From positions 1-44,571 of the forward strand of contig JABJEK010000007.1 of assembly GCA_018702955.1 (NCBI GenBank): DNA of 44,571 nucleotides, in the 5' to 3' direction. Below, piece after piece: positions 1 to 11,942 of this stretch. Numbering within the stretch: the first letter of the stretch is position 1; the number at the start of each line of letters is the position of its first letter. The stretch is from Rhodospirillaceae bacterium. Lineage in GTDB: Bacteria; Pseudomonadota; Alphaproteobacteria; UBA6615. The notes beneath the pieces were generated by a model. That model was given only the letters and a program-made list of their open reading frames with translations. It was not told the DNA's origin and did no database searches. The position numbers and the translations under genes were made by a program.

Positions 1-246
<246 letters not shown>

Positions 247-426
247 TGTAGGCCGTTTGCAGGACCCTTCGGGGGCCTACCCTTCGGGGTAAAACGAACG
301 GCAATAAACCGCCGCGTACAGTGGCAAGGTTCGTTAACACCAATTGTTTCGACACCTCTGGTTTTCGGTTTTAATGCGCACCCTCACGGTGCGTTCGTCA
401 GGATTATTGCACCAACCCCGGCACAC

Positions 427-570
427 CATGCGTTTGGATGACCTGGTGGCTATGGCGGGGGGGCCACACCCGATCCCATTCCGAACTCGGCCGTGAAGAC
501 CCCTAGCGCCGATGGTACTGTGTCTTAAGGCACGGGAGAGTAGGTCGTTGCCAGGTCTTCCAAACGCATG
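427..570 (+). other. 5S rRNA processing stem
   Basis: The 12-nt sequence CATGCGTTTGGA (427-438) is perfectly complementary to TCCAAACGCATG (559-570). The two arms lie directly outside the 5S gene and extend its terminal helix. Stems of this kind in rRNA precursors are where the 5S RNA is cut out. The pairing is seen directly; the role is from general knowledge of rRNA maturation. Confidence 0.75.
440..557 (+). rRNA. rrf: 5S ribosomal RNA
   Basis: A 118-nt segment with terminal helix GACCTGG/CCAGGTC (440-446 with 551-557), the conserved CCCGATCCCATTCCGAACTC loop region and the GGTACTGTGTC...GGGAGAGTAGG 3' half typical of 5S rRNA. It lies downstream of the 23S gene on the same strand. Ends are set by the terminal helix. 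Confidence 0.95.
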
Positions 571-665
571 ATCGCCGGCAAGCAATGCAACCTAGTTCAC
601 GATGGTTCCTTCACGCATTGTTAGGAACGAGACAGATTTTGCGTGGCAACGCGAGACGTTATCGA

Positions 666-743
<78 letters not shown>

Positions 744-767
744 ATCTGGTTGATAATCAACATCTTT

Positions 768-790
768 GCCCCGCTTTTGCGGGGCTTTTT
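768..790 (+). terminator. Rho-independent terminator of the rrn operon
   Basis: Perfect 7-bp GC stem GCCCCGC (768-774)/GCGGGGC (779-785) with a TTTT loop, followed immediately by five T. It sits 25 nt after the tRNA and closes the rRNA-tRNA transcription unit before the gltB leader. Confidence 0.9.
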
Positions 791-963
791 GTTGGCTGAA
801 CACAAGTAAAAAAATGCGGTTTCGACCGTGTTTTATGCGGGATTCAAGGTGGGTTTAGGGGCTGGTTCCGGTAGTATCCAGCCCGCCGTGCGCCAGGGCA
901 GTAAAGCCCATTCCGCACCGTGTATAGGGCCGCCGCAAACCGTCGGTCGGCTTGGTTTATTAG

Positions 964-3900
964 GTGGATCGGTCAGTCAAGCCGATCATGGTAGTTGGGA
1001 ACTCGACTTTGCGTAAAACGGACAACATTGCCCCGGCGAATAACGCCGCGCACGCGCTCTACAACGGCGTAAAGCCCGCGCAGGGCCTATATCACCCGGC
1101 GCATGAGCATGATGCGTGCGGCATCGGCATGATTTGCTCAATCCGCAACGAGCGTAGCCGCAAGGTTGTCGAAGACGGCCTGAATATTTTGTGCAATCTC
1201 GAACATCGCGGTGCCGTGGGCGCGGATCCGAAAGCCGGTGACGGCGCCGGTATCCTGATTCAGTTGCCACACGAGTTTTTAGCGGCAGAGGTCGAGGGTC
1301 TCGGCTTTAAACTGCCGCAGCCGAACCACTATGGCGTTGCCCATCTCTTCCTGCCGCGTGATCCCGCACAGCAAGCCCTGGTCGAGGCCGCCTATCAGGC
1401 GGCTGCCGAGCAGGAAGGCATGGCCATTCTCGGCTGGCGCGACGTGCCGGTTGATTCGTCCATTCTCGGCGAGAGCGTTAAGCCGACGGAGCCCGCGCAC
1501 CGCCAGGTGTTCATTGGGCGAGGCGAGGGCATCGCCGACGACGACGCGTTCGAGCGCAAGCTCTATGTCATGCGTAAATCCGCGTCGAGCCACATTCGGG
1601 CCAACTATCCGGACTGGGCGAACGAGTATTATCCGGCGTCCTGCTCGTCGCGCACGATCGTCTACAAAGGCCTCGTTCTCGCCGACGGCGTGGTGAAATA
1701 CTACAAGGATCTGCAGGACGAGCGTGTGATCTCGGCCCTGGCCCTGGTGCATCAGCGTTTTTCCACCAACACCTTTCCGTCCTGGCCGCTGGCGCATCCC
1801 TATCGGATGATTTGCCATAATGGTGAAATCAACACGCTGCGCGGCAACAACAACTGGATGGCCGCACGTCAGGCGACAATGTCGTCCCCGGTTTTCGGCG
1901 ACGACATGCAAAAGCTCTGGCCGATTTCCTATGAAGGACAGTCGGATTCAGCCTGTTTCGACAATGCGCTGGAGCTGCTCTATCAGGGCGGTTACTCCCT
2001 GCCGCATGCGATGATGATGATGATCCCGGAGGCCTGGGCCGGGAACCCGTTGATGGATGACACGCTGCGCTCGTTCTACGAGTACAACGCAGCGCTGATG
2101 GAGCCATGGGACGGCCCCGCCGCGATCGCTTTCACGGACGGCAAGGTTATCGGCGCCACGCTGGACCGAAATGGCTTGCGCCCGGCGCGTTACCTCGAGA
2201 CGAAAGACGGGTTCGTGCTGCTCGCATCCGAGATGGGTGTGCTCGACATTCCGGAAGAGAATATCGCGCGGAAATGGCGCCTGCAGCCCGGCAAGATGCT
2301 GCTGATCGATCTCGAGAAGGGCAAGACCATCTCGGACGAGGATCTGAAGACCGAGCTCGTCGCAAGCCATCCATACAAGGAATGGCTGGCGAACACGCAG
2401 ATCAGGCTTCGCGACCTGCCCGAAGTCGGGCGTCCGCCGGCGGTCTCCCAGACACCGCTTCTGAATCGTCAGCAGGCATTCGGCTATACGGAAGAAGATC
2501 TCAAATTCCTGATGATGCCGATGGCCCATACCGGGCAGGAAGCCACCGGGGCGATGGGAACGGACACACCGATTTCCGCACTATCGTCGCGGTCCAAGCC
2601 GCTCGCATCCTATTTCAAGCAGCTCTTCGCCCAGGTCACGAATCCGCCGATCGATCCGATCCGCGAGGAGATCGTGATGTCGCTGGTCTCGTTCATCGGA
2701 CCGCGGCCCAACTTGCTGGATCTCGAAGGTACGTCGACACTGAAGCGGCTGGAAGTGCGCCAACCGATCATCACCAACGCCGGGTTGGAGAAAATCCGCG
2801 CGATTGGCGACATTGCCGACAATCAGTTCATGACCCAGACCCTCGACATCACCTACGGCGTGGCCCGTGGTGCGGAATACATGGAAGAGGCGATCGATAA
2901 TATCTGCAAACGCGCCGAGGAGAGCGTCGGTCAGGGCTACAACATCATTATCCTGTCGGACCGGCTCCTGGGGCCGGACCGTGTCGCGATCCCGTCGCTT
3001 CTGGCGACGTCGGCGGTGCATCACTACTTGATCCGCAAGGGCCTTCGCACATCGGTCGGTCTGGTCGTTGAGACCGGTGAGGCCCGCGAGGTGCAGCATT
3101 TCGCGACTCTGGCGGGCTTCGGCGCCGAGGCGATCAATCCGTGGCTCGCGTTCGAGACGCTAGAGGATCTGCGCGAGAAGTTCGATGACGAACTCAGCAT
3201 CAAGGAAATCAACAGGAGCTACATCAAGGGCCTCGATAAGGGTCTTCTGAAGGTCATGTCGAAGATGGGTATTTCGACCTATCAGTCTTATTGCGGTGCG
3301 CAGATATTCGATGCGGTCGGCCTGAAAACGTCGTTCGTCGAGAAATACTTCACCGGGACCCATACGGCCGTTGAGGGCGTTGGACTCGAAGAAATCGCGC
3401 GCGAGACGCTGGAGCGTCATGCCCATGCCTTCGGCAACGACCCGGTCTACGAGGGTGCGCTCGACGTGGGCGGTGAGTACGCATTCCGAATCCGGGGTGA
3501 GAAGCATGCGTGGACCCCCCAGACTGTCGCGGATCTGCAGCACGCGGTGCGTGGTGACCTGCCCGATAAGTACCGGACTTACGCGGCGGCGATCAACGAT
3601 CAGGACGAACAGCACATGACCCTGCGGGGTTTGTTCCGTCTCAAGTCGGCAGAAGAATCAGGGCGGACGCCCGTGCCTCTCGATGACGTCGAGCCGGCTG
3701 CTGATATTGTGAAACGTTTCGCGACGGGCGCGATGTCATTCGGCTCGATCAGCCGTGAGGCACACACAAATCTGGCGATCGCCATGAACCGGATCGGCGG
3801 CAAGTCGAACACGGGTGAAGGTGGCGAGGAAGTGGATCGCTTCACGCCCATGGATAATGGTGATTCCATGCGCTCAGCGATCAAGCAGGTCGCGTCGGGG

Positions 3901-5700
3901 CGGTTTGGCGTGACGACGGAGTATCTCGTCAACTCCGACATGATTCAGATCAAGATGGCCCAAGGGGCGAAGCCCGGAGAGGGCGGACAGCTGCCGGGAC
4001 ATAAGGTCGATGCGGTGATTGCCAAGGTGCGTCACTCCACGGCCGGCGTCGGCCTCATCTCACCGCCACCGCATCACGATATCTACTCGATCGAGGATCT
4101 GGCGCAGTTGATTTTCGATCTGAAGAACACAAATTCTAGAGCCGACATCAGCGTCAAGCTGGTCTCGGAGGTCGGTGTCGGAACCGTGGCCGCGGGCGTG
4201 TCGAAAGCGCGTGCGGACCATGTCACGATTTCGGGCTTTGAGGGCGGAACAGGGGCATCGCCCCTGACCTCGATCAAGCATGCGGGCTCACCCTGGGAAA
4301 TCGGCCTGGCCGAGACCCAGCAAACCCTTGTGATGAACGACTTGCGCGGGCGCATCTCGGTGCAGGTCGACGGCGGATTGCGGACGGGCCGCGACGTGGT
4401 CGTGGGCGCGCTGCTGGGGGCTGACGAATTCGGCTTTGCCACCGCGCCGCTGATCGCGTCGGGCTGTATCATGATGCGGAAGTGCCATCTGAACACTTGC
4501 CCGGTTGGTATCGCCACGCAGGACCCCGAGCTTCGCAAAAAGTTCACGGGCAAACCCGAGCATGTGGTCAATTTCTTCTTCTATGTTGCCGAAGAAGTGC
4601 GCGAACTGATGGCCGCGATGGGCTTCCGGACGATCAACGAGATGATCGGCCAGACCGATATGCTCGATACGGACGCTGCAATCGAGCATTGGAAGGCCAA
4701 GGGGCTGGATTTCGGCAAGTTGTTCTTCAAGCCGGCCGAAGCGGACCATGTCGATATCCACCGGACTGGCGAGCAGGACCACCCGATCAAGGATATTCTG
4801 GATCGAAAGTTCATGGAGGTCGCCAAGTCGGCAATCGAAGAGGGGACGCCCGTCCAGGCGGAATTCCCTATCCGGAACACCGATCGCACGGCGGGTACGA
4901 TGCTGTCGGGTGAGATCGCCCAGAAATACGGTCATGCCGGCCTGCCGGAAGACACGATCTGGCTGAAATTAAAGGGCGTGGCGGGACAGAGCTTCGGCGC
5001 GTGGGTCGCACATGGTGTGACCCTCGATCTCGAGGGTGAGGCCAACGACTATGTCGGCAAGGGTCTTTCGGGGGGCAAGCTTATCGTTCGCCCGGCGCCG
5101 GAAAGCGGTATCAACCCGGATGAGAGCATGATTGTCGGTAACACGGTGCTGTATGGCGCGGTGACCGGGGAATGCTATTTCCGCGGGATTGCCGGCGAAC
5201 GCTTTGCGGTGCGCAATTCCGGCGCGATCGCCGTGGTCGAGGGCACCGGCGACCATGGCTGCGAATATATGACGGGCGGCATCGTGGTGGTGCTCGGTGA
5301 GACCGGTCGCAACTTTGCCGCAGGCATGTCCGGCGGGATCGCGTATGTGCTCGATGAGGCTGGTGATTTCGAGGGGCGTTGCAATCTTGCGATGGTCGAC
5401 CTTGAGCCGGTCGAAGGCGAGGCCGAGGAGATGGAAAAACTGCATCTTTCGGATAATGAATCGCATGGTCTGGTGGACGTCGGGTCCGACATGACCCGGT
5501 TTGACGCCGAGCGCTTGCGACAGTTGATCCAGAATCACGCGCACTACACCGCGTCGACGCGCGCGCAGCACATTTTGGATAATTGGGATGAGTTTTTACC
5601 GAAGTTCGTGAAGGTCATGCCGGTGGAGTATCGCCGTGCCCTGCAGGAAATGCAGGTCGAGCAGACCGGCGAAATGAACATCGGCTTGCGGAGAGGCTAA
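964..5700 (+). CDS. gltB: Glutamate synthase large (alpha) subunit
   Basis: Makes glutamate from glutamine and 2-oxoglutarate using electrons passed from the GltD subunit; cytoplasmic. About 1,578 residues, normal for the family. The order is complete: class II amidotransferase whose nucleophile is the Cys of HDACGIGM (residue 52, exposed after propeptide removal), central domain, FMN/2-oxoglutarate synthase barrel, the Cys-rich [3Fe-4S] segment [15 protein letters not shown] (around 4468-4512), and the C-terminal GXG-repeat beta-helix. The start is uncertain. The longest frame begins at a GTG (964), but an ATG at 988 (MVVGNST) would also leave a short propeptide; neither has a strong ribosome-binding site. 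The stop overlaps the gltD start (TAATG), so the two subunits are translationally coupled. Confidence 0.97.
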   Translation: MDRSVKPIMVVGNSTLRKTDNIAPANNAAHALYNGVKPAQGLYHPAHEHDACGIGMICSIRNERSRKVVEDGLNILCNLEHRGAVGADPKAGDGAGILIQLPHEFLAAEVEGLGFKLPQPNHYGVAHLFLPRDPAQQALVEAAYQAAAEQEGMAILGWRDVPVDSSILGESVKPTEPAHRQVFIGRGEGIADDDAFERKLYVMRKSASSHIRANYPDWANEYYPASCSSRTIVYKGLVLADGVVKYYKDLQDERVISALALVHQRFSTNTFPSWPLAHPYRMICHNGEINTLRGNNNWMAARQATMSSPVFGDDMQKLWPISYEGQSDSACFDNALELLYQGGYSLPHAMMMMIPEAWAGNPLMDDTLRSFYEYNAALMEPWDGPAAIAFTDGKVIGATLDRNGLRPARYLETKDGFVLLASEMGVLDIPEENIARKWRLQPGKMLLIDLEKGKTISDEDLKTELVASHPYKEWLANTQIRLRDLPEVGRPPAVSQTPLLNRQQAFGYTEEDLKFLMMPMAHTGQEATGAMGTDTPISALSSRSKPLASYFKQLFAQVTNPPIDPIREEIVMSLVSFIGPRPNLLDLEGTSTLKRLEVRQPIITNAGLEKIRAIGDIADNQFMTQTLDITYGVARGAEYMEEAIDNICKRAEESVGQGYNIIILSDRLLGPDRVAIPSLLATSAVHHYLIRKGLRTSVGLVVETGEAREVQHFATLAGFGAEAINPWLAFETLEDLREKFDDELSIKEINRSYIKGLDKGLLKVMSKMGISTYQSYCGAQIFDAVGLKTSFVEKYFTGTHTAVEGVGLEEIARETLERHAHAFGNDPVYEGALDVGGEYAFRIRGEKHAWTPQTVADLQHAVRGDLPDKYRTYAAAINDQDEQHMTLRGLFRLKSAEESGRTPVPLDDVEPAADIVKRFATGAMSFGSISREAHTNLAIAMNRIGGKSNTGEGGEEVDRFTPMDNGDSMRSAIKQVASGRFGVTTEYLVNSDMIQIKMAQGAKPGEGGQLPGHKVDAVIAKVRHSTAGVGLISPPPHHDIYSIEDLAQLIFDLKNTNSRADISVKLVSEVGVGTVAAGVSKARADHVTISGFEGGTGASPLTSIKHAGSPWEIGLAETQQTLVMNDLRGRISVQVDGGLRTGRDVVVGALLGADEFGFATAPLIASGCIMMRKCHLNTCPVGIATQDPELRKKFTGKPEHVVNFFFYVAEEVRELMAAMGFRTINEMIGQTDMLDTDAAIEHWKAKGLDFGKLFFKPAEADHVDIHRTGEQDHPIKDILDRKFMEVAKSAIEEGTPVQAEFPIRNTDRTAGTMLSGEIAQKYGHAGLPEDTIWLKLKGVAGQSFGAWVAHGVTLDLEGEANDYVGKGLSGGKLIVRPAPESGINPDESMIVGNTVLYGAVTGECYFRGIAGERFAVRNSGAIAVVEGTGDHGCEYMTGGIVVVLGETGRNFAAGMSGGIAYVLDEAGDFEGRCNLAMVDLEPVEGEAEEMEKLHLSDNESHGLVDVGSDMTRFDAERLRQLIQNHAHYTASTRAQHILDNWDEFLPKFVKVMPVEYRRALQEMQVEQTGEMNIGLRRG

Positions 5701-7121
5701 TGGGCAAGGTTACGGGTTTCATCGAGATCGAGCGGCACGACCGCACCTACAAGACGGCCGCCGATCGTATCCGGAACTACAAGGAGTTCGTGATTCCGCT
5801 TGAGGAGCGCGATCTGGAGCGCCAGGCGGCGCGCTGCATGGATTGCGGCATTCCGTTTTGTCACAATGGTTGCCCGGTGAACAACCAGATTCCGGACTGG
5901 AACGACCTCGTCTACAACGCGGACTGGGAAGAGGCGTCGCGCAATCTGCATTCGACGAATAATTTCCCCGAATTCACCGGCCGAATCTGCCCCGCACCGT
6001 GCGAGGCCGCCTGCACACTCAACATCGACGACAACCCGGTCACCATCAAGACCATTGAATGCGCGATTGTCGACAAGGCGTGGGAAGAGGGGTGGATTGT
6101 CCCCCAGGTCACGGATGCCAAATCCGGCAAGAAGGTCGCGGTTGTCGGTGCGGGCCCGGCCGGTATGGCCGCCGCCCAGCAATTGGCGCGCGCGGGTCAT
6201 GATGTGCATCTCTTCGAGAAAAACGAGGCACCCGGTGGCCTGCTCCGTTTCGGTATTCCCGATTTCAAGATGGAAAAGCATCTGATCGACCGCCGTATGG
6301 AGCAGATGGTCGCCGAAGGCGTGACGCTTCATTGCGGTGTGCATGTGGGCGTGGATATCTCCGCCGTGGAACTCGACAGCCAGCATGATGCTGTTCTGCT
6401 CTGTGGCGGCTCGGAAGCGCCGCGCGATCTGCCGGTCGACGGCCGCGATCTGGACGGTGTTCATTTCGCCATGGAATTCCTGCCGCAGCAGAACCGACGG
6501 GTCGCGGGTAGCAATCAGGACGGCGATGTCGAACCGATCCTGGCCACTCAAAAGAACGTCGTGGTTATCGGCGGTGGCGACACCGGGTCCGATTGCATCG
6601 GGACGTCGATCCGCCAGGGTGCGCTGTCGGTGGTCCAGCTTGAAATCATGCCGGAGCCGCCCGAGAAAGAAGACAAGGGCCTGACCTGGCCGCACTGGCC
6701 GCTCAAGATGCGGACATCTTCGAGCCAGGCCGAGGGCGCCGAGCGTGATTTCTCTGTCACCACCAACAGCATTGGTGGTGAGAACGGGCGTGTAACCCAC
6801 ATCAATTGTCAGCGCGTAGACGAGAAATTCCAACCGGTCCCGGGCACCGAATTCGAGCTCAAGGCCGACCTCGTTCTGTTGGCCATGGGGTTCCTGCATC
6901 CGATGGCCGAGGGCATGCTTCGTGAACTGGATGTCGAACTCGACGGGCGTGGCAATGTAAAAGCCGACACAGACGCCTATCGGACGTCACGGGACAAGGT
7001 TTTCACCGCCGGCGACATGCGCCGCGGCCAGTCCCTGGTCGTATGGGCCATACGTGAGGGCCGCCAGGCCGCGCGTGCGGTCGATGAGTTCCTGATGGGC
7101 AGTACGGTCTTGCCGCGATAG
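5700..7121 (+). CDS. gltD: Glutamate synthase small (beta) subunit
   Basis: Takes electrons from NAD(P)H through FAD and [4Fe-4S] clusters to the GltB subunit. 473 residues, full length. The N-terminal ferredoxin-like region holds both cysteine groups ([14 protein letters not shown] near residue 46 and CPAPCEAAC near 99). An FAD-binding [10 protein letters not shown] motif follows near residue 150, and a second dinucleotide fold with GGGDTGSDC near 290. ATG at 5700 overlaps the gltB stop by one base and is preceded by GGAGAGG. The pair forms one operon. Confidence 0.97.
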   Translation: MGKVTGFIEIERHDRTYKTAADRIRNYKEFVIPLEERDLERQAARCMDCGIPFCHNGCPVNNQIPDWNDLVYNADWEEASRNLHSTNNFPEFTGRICPAPCEAACTLNIDDNPVTIKTIECAIVDKAWEEGWIVPQVTDAKSGKKVAVVGAGPAGMAAAQQLARAGHDVHLFEKNEAPGGLLRFGIPDFKMEKHLIDRRMEQMVAEGVTLHCGVHVGVDISAVELDSQHDAVLLCGGSEAPRDLPVDGRDLDGVHFAMEFLPQQNRRVAGSNQDGDVEPILATQKNVVVIGGGDTGSDCIGTSIRQGALSVVQLEIMPEPPEKEDKGLTWPHWPLKMRTSSSQAEGAERDFSVTTNSIGGENGRVTHINCQRVDEKFQPVPGTEFELKADLVLLAMGFLHPMAEGMLRELDVELDGRGNVKADTDAYRTSRDKVFTAGDMRRGQSLVVWAIREGRQAARAVDEFLMGSTVLPR

Positions 7122-7215
7122 GCGATATTGCCTGCGGCGCCAGCGGGTGTTTTGTTCGAACTGGTATCAATGAGCCCGCTGTATTCGGTGGTCCGCATCC
7201 AGCTGTGAGGTCCGC

Positions 7216-8514
7216 ATGAAAAATCCCAAGAACGAAGTTTCCTTCTGGTCGGCCGTCGCCATGGGCATTGGCGCCATGGTCGGGGCGGGCATATTCGCCC
7301 TGCTTGGTCAGGCCGGTGCCGTCGCGGGAAGTGCGGTTTTTATATCGTTCCTGATCGCGGGTGGTATCGCGTTGCTTAGCGGATATTCCATGGGGCGGCT
7401 CGGTGCTCGATATCCGGCAGCGGGCGGCATCGTCGAGTATCTCGTGCGTGGTTTCGGGTCGGGCAGGTTTTCCGGTGCCATGAGCCTGATGCTGTATATC
7501 GCTGCGCTCGTGGCCTTATCGTTGGTCGCGCGGACCTTCGGGTCCTATGCGGATGCACTTCTCCCGAGCGGCGCACCGAAATTCATGGTGGAAATTTTCT
7601 CCGGCGGCATTGTCGCGCTGTTCATGGCGGTCAATCTCGCCGGCGCGCGCTCGATGACCCGGATCGAGAACATCATCGTCGTCGCCAAGTTATCGGTGCT
7701 GGTCGTTTTTGCGGTCGTCGGTATGACTTTCATCACGCCGGATCGGTTGGCCCCTTCAGCCTATCCGCCGGTTGCCAGCATCCTGTCGACGGTCGCGATT
7801 ACCTTCTTCGCCTATGAGGGGTTTCGATATATCACCAATGCGGCGGCGGACATGCGCGACCCGGCCCGAACACTGCCGCGCGCGATTATCACGTCGATTA
7901 TCCTGGTGATGATCGTCTATGTGGGCATTGCCATCGTCGTCTTTGGCAACCTCCCACCGGAAAAGGTCATCGCGGCAAAGGATTTCGCGCTGGCCGAGGC
8001 CGCGCGGCCCGTATTCGGGACAATCGGTTTCACCGTGATCTCGATCACCGCCCTGTTCGCCACGGCATCGGCGATCAACGCGGGTCTGTATGCGATCGCG
8101 AATGTTTCCTATCAGCTCGCAAAGGAAGGTGAGCTTCCCGAAGTCTTCGCCCGGGCCGTGGGCAATAACCATGAAGGTCTCGTCATCAGCGCCCTGATCG
8201 CTGCGGCGCTGGCCATATTTCTCGATCTGTCGGCAATCGCGATCATCGGCGCATTATCGATGTTGATCATCCACATGACCGTGCATGTCGGCCATCTGCG
8301 CATACTCAACGAAACGGGCGCATCACGAACGCTGGTTCTGCTGGCCATTGTGGCCAACGGGGTCGCGATTGCGCTGGGTGCCTATCACCTGGGCATCACG
8401 TCCCCCTATCTGTTGCTGGGGGTCGGCGGGATCGTGGCGATCTCGTTCCTCAGTGAGTCCGTGCTACACCGGGTTTCCGGGCGCAGCGTGAAGGCAAATA
8501 CCGCCGATCAGTGA
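7216..8514 (+). CDS. APC-superfamily amino-acid permease
   Basis: 432 residues with about twelve hydrophobic segments. The family-typical first helix carries [15 protein letters not shown], with the unwound GxG region that binds the substrate amino group. It starts at ATG 7216 behind GTGAGG. The stop overlaps the end of the convergent glutamate decarboxylase gene by 7 bases, and gltBD lies just upstream. That context suggests glutamate or GABA exchange, but the protein is shorter than classical GadC antiporters and no substrate can be read from the sequence. Cytoplasmic-membrane secondary transporter. Confidence 0.8.
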   Translation: MKNPKNEVSFWSAVAMGIGAMVGAGIFALLGQAGAVAGSAVFISFLIAGGIALLSGYSMGRLGARYPAAGGIVEYLVRGFGSGRFSGAMSLMLYIAALVALSLVARTFGSYADALLPSGAPKFMVEIFSGGIVALFMAVNLAGARSMTRIENIIVVAKLSVLVVFAVVGMTFITPDRLAPSAYPPVASILSTVAITFFAYEGFRYITNAAADMRDPARTLPRAIITSIILVMIVYVGIAIVVFGNLPPEKVIAAKDFALAEAARPVFGTIGFTVISITALFATASAINAGLYAIANVSYQLAKEGELPEVFARAVGNNHEGLVISALIAAALAIFLDLSAIAIIGALSMLIIHMTVHVGHLRILNETGASRTLVLLAIVANGVAIALGAYHLGITSPYLLLGVGGIVAISFLSESVLHRVSGRSVKANTADQ

Positions 8515-9905
8515 TGAAACCCTGAGGCTTCCTCGTGGGTCAGCGGTGTGTGCACCGGGTGGTCTCTGAAGTAATCCAGTGCGCCCTGAATATCATTCAG
8601 TAACAGTGAAGCCAGATCCCGGCTGACGCCGTGACGGACCAGGATTCGCTGAATCGCCTGATCCTCGCAGTTCGCCGGTAGCGTGTAGGCGGGTACTTGC
8701 CAGCCGCGGGTGCTAAGGCGATCCGCGAGGTCGTACAGGCTGAACCCGGGGTCGACGCCGTCTTTCATCTTCCAGCACAGCGCCGGGATGCCCTTGTTCA
8801 TATCCCCGTCATAGATGATTTCGAACGGCCCGAGCTTGGCGATCTCACCCGCAAGGAACTGCGCGGTGTCGTAGCAGGCAGAATGTATCTTGCGGTATCC
8901 CTCCCGGCCCAGGCGCAGGAAATTATAGTATTGGCACACCACCGAACCGCCGGGCCGCGAGAAGTTGATCGCGATATCGCGCATGTTGCCGCCCAGATAA
9001 TTGACCCAGAAGATCATGTCCTCAGGCAGGTCGGCGTCCTCGCGCCATGCGACCCAGCCCACGCCCAGCGGGGCCAGGCCGAATTTGTGTCCCGACGCGT
9101 TGATGGATTTGACGCGCGGCAGACGGAAATCCCAGACAAGGTCGGGGGCGCAGAAGGGTGCGAGAAATGCGCCGCTGGCGCCGTCGACATGGATCGGGAT
9201 GTCGAGGCCGGTTTCCTTTTGCAGGCCGTCCAGAGCCTCCGCGACATCCTTCACCGGTTCATACACGCCGTTGAACGTCACGCCGAGCGTCGGCACGACC
9301 CCAATCGTGTTCTCGTCGCATCGCGCGAGCACTTCTTCCGGCGTCATCAGCAGCCGGCCATCTTCCATGGGGATTTCGCGATGTTCGATGTCCCAATAGC
9401 GCGTGAACTTGTGCCAACAGACCTGGACGGGTCCGGTAATCAGATTCGGCTTGTCGATGGGCTTGCCGGCGGCCTTGCGGCTCGCCTCCCAACGTCGCTT
9501 CATCGCCATGCCGCCCAGCATGGCAGCCTCGCTGGATCCCACTGTTGAGCAGCCCACGGTGTTTGCGCCCGACGGCGAATGCCAAAGATCGCCGAGCATA
9601 TGCACGCAGCGCGCCTCGATTTCGGCTGTCTGTGGATACTCGTCCTTGTCCACGAGGTTCTTGTTGATGCAATCGTCCATCAACTGGTGGAGCTCGGGTT
9701 CCTCCCAGGTCTGACAGAAGGTCGCCAGGTTTTGTCGCGCGTTGCCGTCGAGCATCAGTTCGTCGCGGACCACGGCATAGGCGTGGCGCGGCTCCTGCTC
9801 ATTGTCGGGGAACTGATATTTCGGCAAGCTCACCGAAAGATCGACGGAGGCGTAAACCTGATCCTCGATCTTGTGCTGGATCGAGGCTTTGTCATGCAGT
9901 GCCAT
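8508..9905 (-). CDS. gadB: Glutamate decarboxylase (PLP-dependent)
   Basis: Converts glutamate to GABA and CO2, consuming a proton; cytoplasmic, classically part of acid resistance. 465 residues, essentially the length of the Escherichia coli enzyme. The PLP lysine is Lys274 in [10 protein letters not shown], preceded by the HVDGASGAF segment whose Asp contacts the pyridine ring. The N-terminal [12 protein letters not shown] motif is also conserved. The protein ends in Phe-His-His, echoing the C-terminal His that gates the E. coli enzyme with pH. It lies 37 bp downstream of the 2-hydroxy-acid oxidase gene on the same strand and converges on an amino-acid permease. Confidence 0.95.
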   Translation of the reverse strand: MALHDKASIQHKIEDQVYASVDLSVSLPKYQFPDNEQEPRHAYAVVRDELMLDGNARQNLATFCQTWEEPELHQLMDDCINKNLVDKDEYPQTAEIEARCVHMLGDLWHSPSGANTVGCSTVGSSEAAMLGGMAMKRRWEASRKAAGKPIDKPNLITGPVQVCWHKFTRYWDIEHREIPMEDGRLLMTPEEVLARCDENTIGVVPTLGVTFNGVYEPVKDVAEALDGLQKETGLDIPIHVDGASGAFLAPFCAPDLVWDFRLPRVKSINASGHKFGLAPLGVGWVAWREDADLPEDMIFWVNYLGGNMRDIAINFSRPGGSVVCQYYNFLRLGREGYRKIHSACYDTAQFLAGEIAKLGPFEIIYDGDMNKGIPALCWKMKDGVDPGFSLYDLADRLSTRGWQVPAYTLPANCEDQAIQRILVRHGVSRDLASLLLNDIQGALDYFRDHPVHTPLTHEEASGFHH

Positions 9906-9942
9906 CGTTCGTTCTCCCTCTCAAGGACGTTGTACTTGTTGC

Positions 9943-11208
9943 TTACCCGTTACCCGACACCGGCAGTTGCCCCGGCAGGCGAATATTCTCGCGGGTGATT
10001 GACGCGATGTCCGTGACACCCATTACCGCCATGGTACGGCGAATCTCCGCGTTAAGGATATCCAGCGCGCGGTGCGCACCGGCTTCCCCGGCGGCGCCGA
10101 CGCCATAAAGTGTGGCCCGACCGATCGCGATCGCGTCTGCGCCAAGTGCCAACCCCTTCAGGACATCGCTGCCACGCCGCACGCCGCTGTCCGCGATGAT
10201 CGTGGTGCGCCCGCCCACGGCGTCGGCGATGGCGGGGAGTGCGTCCCATGGGGTGATAGCGGTGTCGTTTACATTGCCGGCATGGTTCGAGACGAAAATG
10301 CCGTCGGCGCCCATCTCGACCGCATCCACCGCGTCGTCCGGGTGCAGGATGCCTTTGACCAATAGCTTGTGCGGCCAGGCATCGCGCAACCGGCGCAGAT
10401 AATCCCAGCCCATCGTGTCGTTGCGGTTCAGGAAGGAACCGGAACTCGCCGACACATAGCCGGTCGCTTCGGCCCTGTCTTCGTCGGGAATGTGGATGTT
10501 GGAGAAGGCGGGCAGGCGGCCTTCGCTGAGGAAATAGCGCCCGGCCGTACCGACCAGCCAACGTGGATGGCGCAAGCTGTCGACGACGCTCTTGCGGGTG
10601 ATGCGCGGCGGAAAAACCAGCCCGTTTCGAACGTCGATCTCACGGTTGTTGTAGACGGGAGAATCGACGGTCACGACCAGGGCCTCAAAACCGGCATCGA
10701 GGGCGCGTTGCACCGTCACGAAGGCAGCCTCGGGGTTACGCCAGACGTAAAGCTGGAACCACTGGGTGCCGCCGCCATTCTCGATCACCGTCTCCATAGC
10801 CGTGTTGGAGGTGCTGGCGAGCGTGAACGGGATGTTGGCCCTGGCCGCCGCCCGCGCCAGCGCGGTCTCGCCGCGATACCAGACGAAGCCTGCGGGCCCC
10901 GTCGGTCCGATCAGGATCGGCAGATCGTGTTGTTTGCCCAGCAGGGTGATCCCGGGGTCGCGCTTGGAGACGTCGCGCGGTGCGCGCGGCATGATCTTGA
11001 TGCGGTCGAGTGCGGACCGGTTGTCGCGCATGGCGATCTGGTCTTCGCTGCCCTTGTCGCAGAAATCGAACAGCGCCTTGGTGAGACGGCGTTTCGCCAT
11101 GCGTCGCAGGTCATCGATGTTAAGTGCTTGTTTGGACAGGTCGCCCACGTAAATCCCCCGAATCAGCGTGCCATCATTTGTTGGACGAATAGGGAGCATG
11201 GCGCGCAC
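9943..11208 (-). CDS. FMN-dependent 2-hydroxy-acid oxidase-family protein
   Basis: 421 residues, TIM-barrel family of L-lactate dehydrogenase (LldD), glycolate oxidase and mandelate dehydrogenase. FMN-site features are present: GPTGPAGFVW near 101, QLYV near 152, Lys285 in LLVKGIL, catalytic His309 in SNHAGN, and the phosphate-binding DSGVRRGSDV/GADAIAIGR region near 340-363. The usual SNHGGRQLD motif reads SNHAGNVND, so the Arg that normally grips the substrate carboxylate is Asn312. The substrate may therefore not be a simple 2-hydroxy acid. Probably cotranscribed with gadB downstream. A second Met at 11199 is a possible alternative start. Confidence 0.85.
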   Translation of the reverse strand: MRAMLPIRPTNDGTLIRGIYVGDLSKQALNIDDLRRMAKRRLTKALFDFCDKGSEDQIAMRDNRSALDRIKIMPRAPRDVSKRDPGITLLGKQHDLPILIGPTGPAGFVWYRGETALARAAARANIPFTLASTSNTAMETVIENGGGTQWFQLYVWRNPEAAFVTVQRALDAGFEALVVTVDSPVYNNREIDVRNGLVFPPRITRKSVVDSLRHPRWLVGTAGRYFLSEGRLPAFSNIHIPDEDRAEATGYVSASSGSFLNRNDTMGWDYLRRLRDAWPHKLLVKGILHPDDAVDAVEMGADGIFVSNHAGNVNDTAITPWDALPAIADAVGGRTTIIADSGVRRGSDVLKGLALGADAIAIGRATLYGVGAAGEAGAHRALDILNAEIRRTMAVMGVTDIASITRENIRLPGQLPVSGNG

Positions 11209-11379
11209 TCCCGTGCAAGAGTTCGGGGGCGCAAAAGACCAAAATCATGATTGTAGCGGCCTGTGTGTCGCATAACTCATTCGCGACGATGCGATGCTGG
11301 ACGGGGCCTGAACACGGCTTGCTTGCTGGTCTCCCGCGTCTGGTGCAGACTTTGTTCGATAGATACGGGGGAACGAAGG

Positions 11380-11925
11380 ATGAGCGAAGAATCAGACGGT
11401 ATCGTCGTCATGACGCAGGACGAGATGCGCTCGCGTATTGCGGTTTTTGCGGAGCAGACAGGCAATGACCAGCTGATGGTCACCCAGGGAATTCCGGGCT
11501 TTCAACGCGATATTTACTCGATCATCGGGCGCGGCGTGTCAGAGGATGCCGGGACCCAACCGGGGATCGTCGATTCCAAGGGATTCAATGTCGCCTATGT
11601 TGGGGCCGAGCCGGACAATGGGTCGGCGATGCACACCCATCAGGAAATCGAAGTGTTCATTCCGATGTCAGGTCAGTGGGCGGTCTACTGGAATGAAGGC
11701 GATGACATGGAAGAGGTGCTGCTGGAACCGATGGACTGTATCTCGGTGCCGGGCGGCGTCATGCGCAGCTTCAAGAATGTCGGCGATACCTATGGTCATC
11801 TGCTGGTGATCATCGAAGGGACCGAGAATGCTACGGTGGGCCGACCGCAGGACGTTATCGACCAGGCCGCCGCCGCGGGATTCACCCTCGATGCGGACGG
11901 CAAGATGGTCAACGCCGCCGAGTAG
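11380..11925 (+). CDS. Cupin-domain protein
   Basis: 181 residues from ATG 11380, chosen because GAAGGA precedes it (an upstream in-frame extension to 11263 has no support). A single beta-barrel cupin: metal-site motif with HTHQEIEVF near residue 87-95 and a second motif with PGGVMRSFKNVG near 125-136. Small single-domain cupins act as dioxygenases, isomerases or sensors, and nothing here identifies the substrate. It is followed 17 bp later by an alpha/beta hydrolase gene, so the two probably form one transcript. Confidence 0.75.
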   Translation: MSEESDGIVVMTQDEMRSRIAVFAEQTGNDQLMVTQGIPGFQRDIYSIIGRGVSEDAGTQPGIVDSKGFNVAYVGAEPDNGSAMHTHQEIEVFIPMSGQWAVYWNEGDDMEEVLLEPMDCISVPGGVMRSFKNVGDTYGHLLVIIEGTENATVGRPQDVIDQAAAAGFTLDADGKMVNAAE

Positions 11926-11942
11926 ACGGGAAAAGGGAACGA

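Noticed and set aside
791..963. Riboswitch or attenuator in the gltB leader
   Set aside because: Only about 170 bp, with no recognisable conserved core or terminator/antiterminator pair.
5697..6899. 400-codon minus-strand frame opposite gltD
   Set aside because: gltD is unequivocal with both iron-sulfur and FAD motifs; the opposite frame is a shadow.
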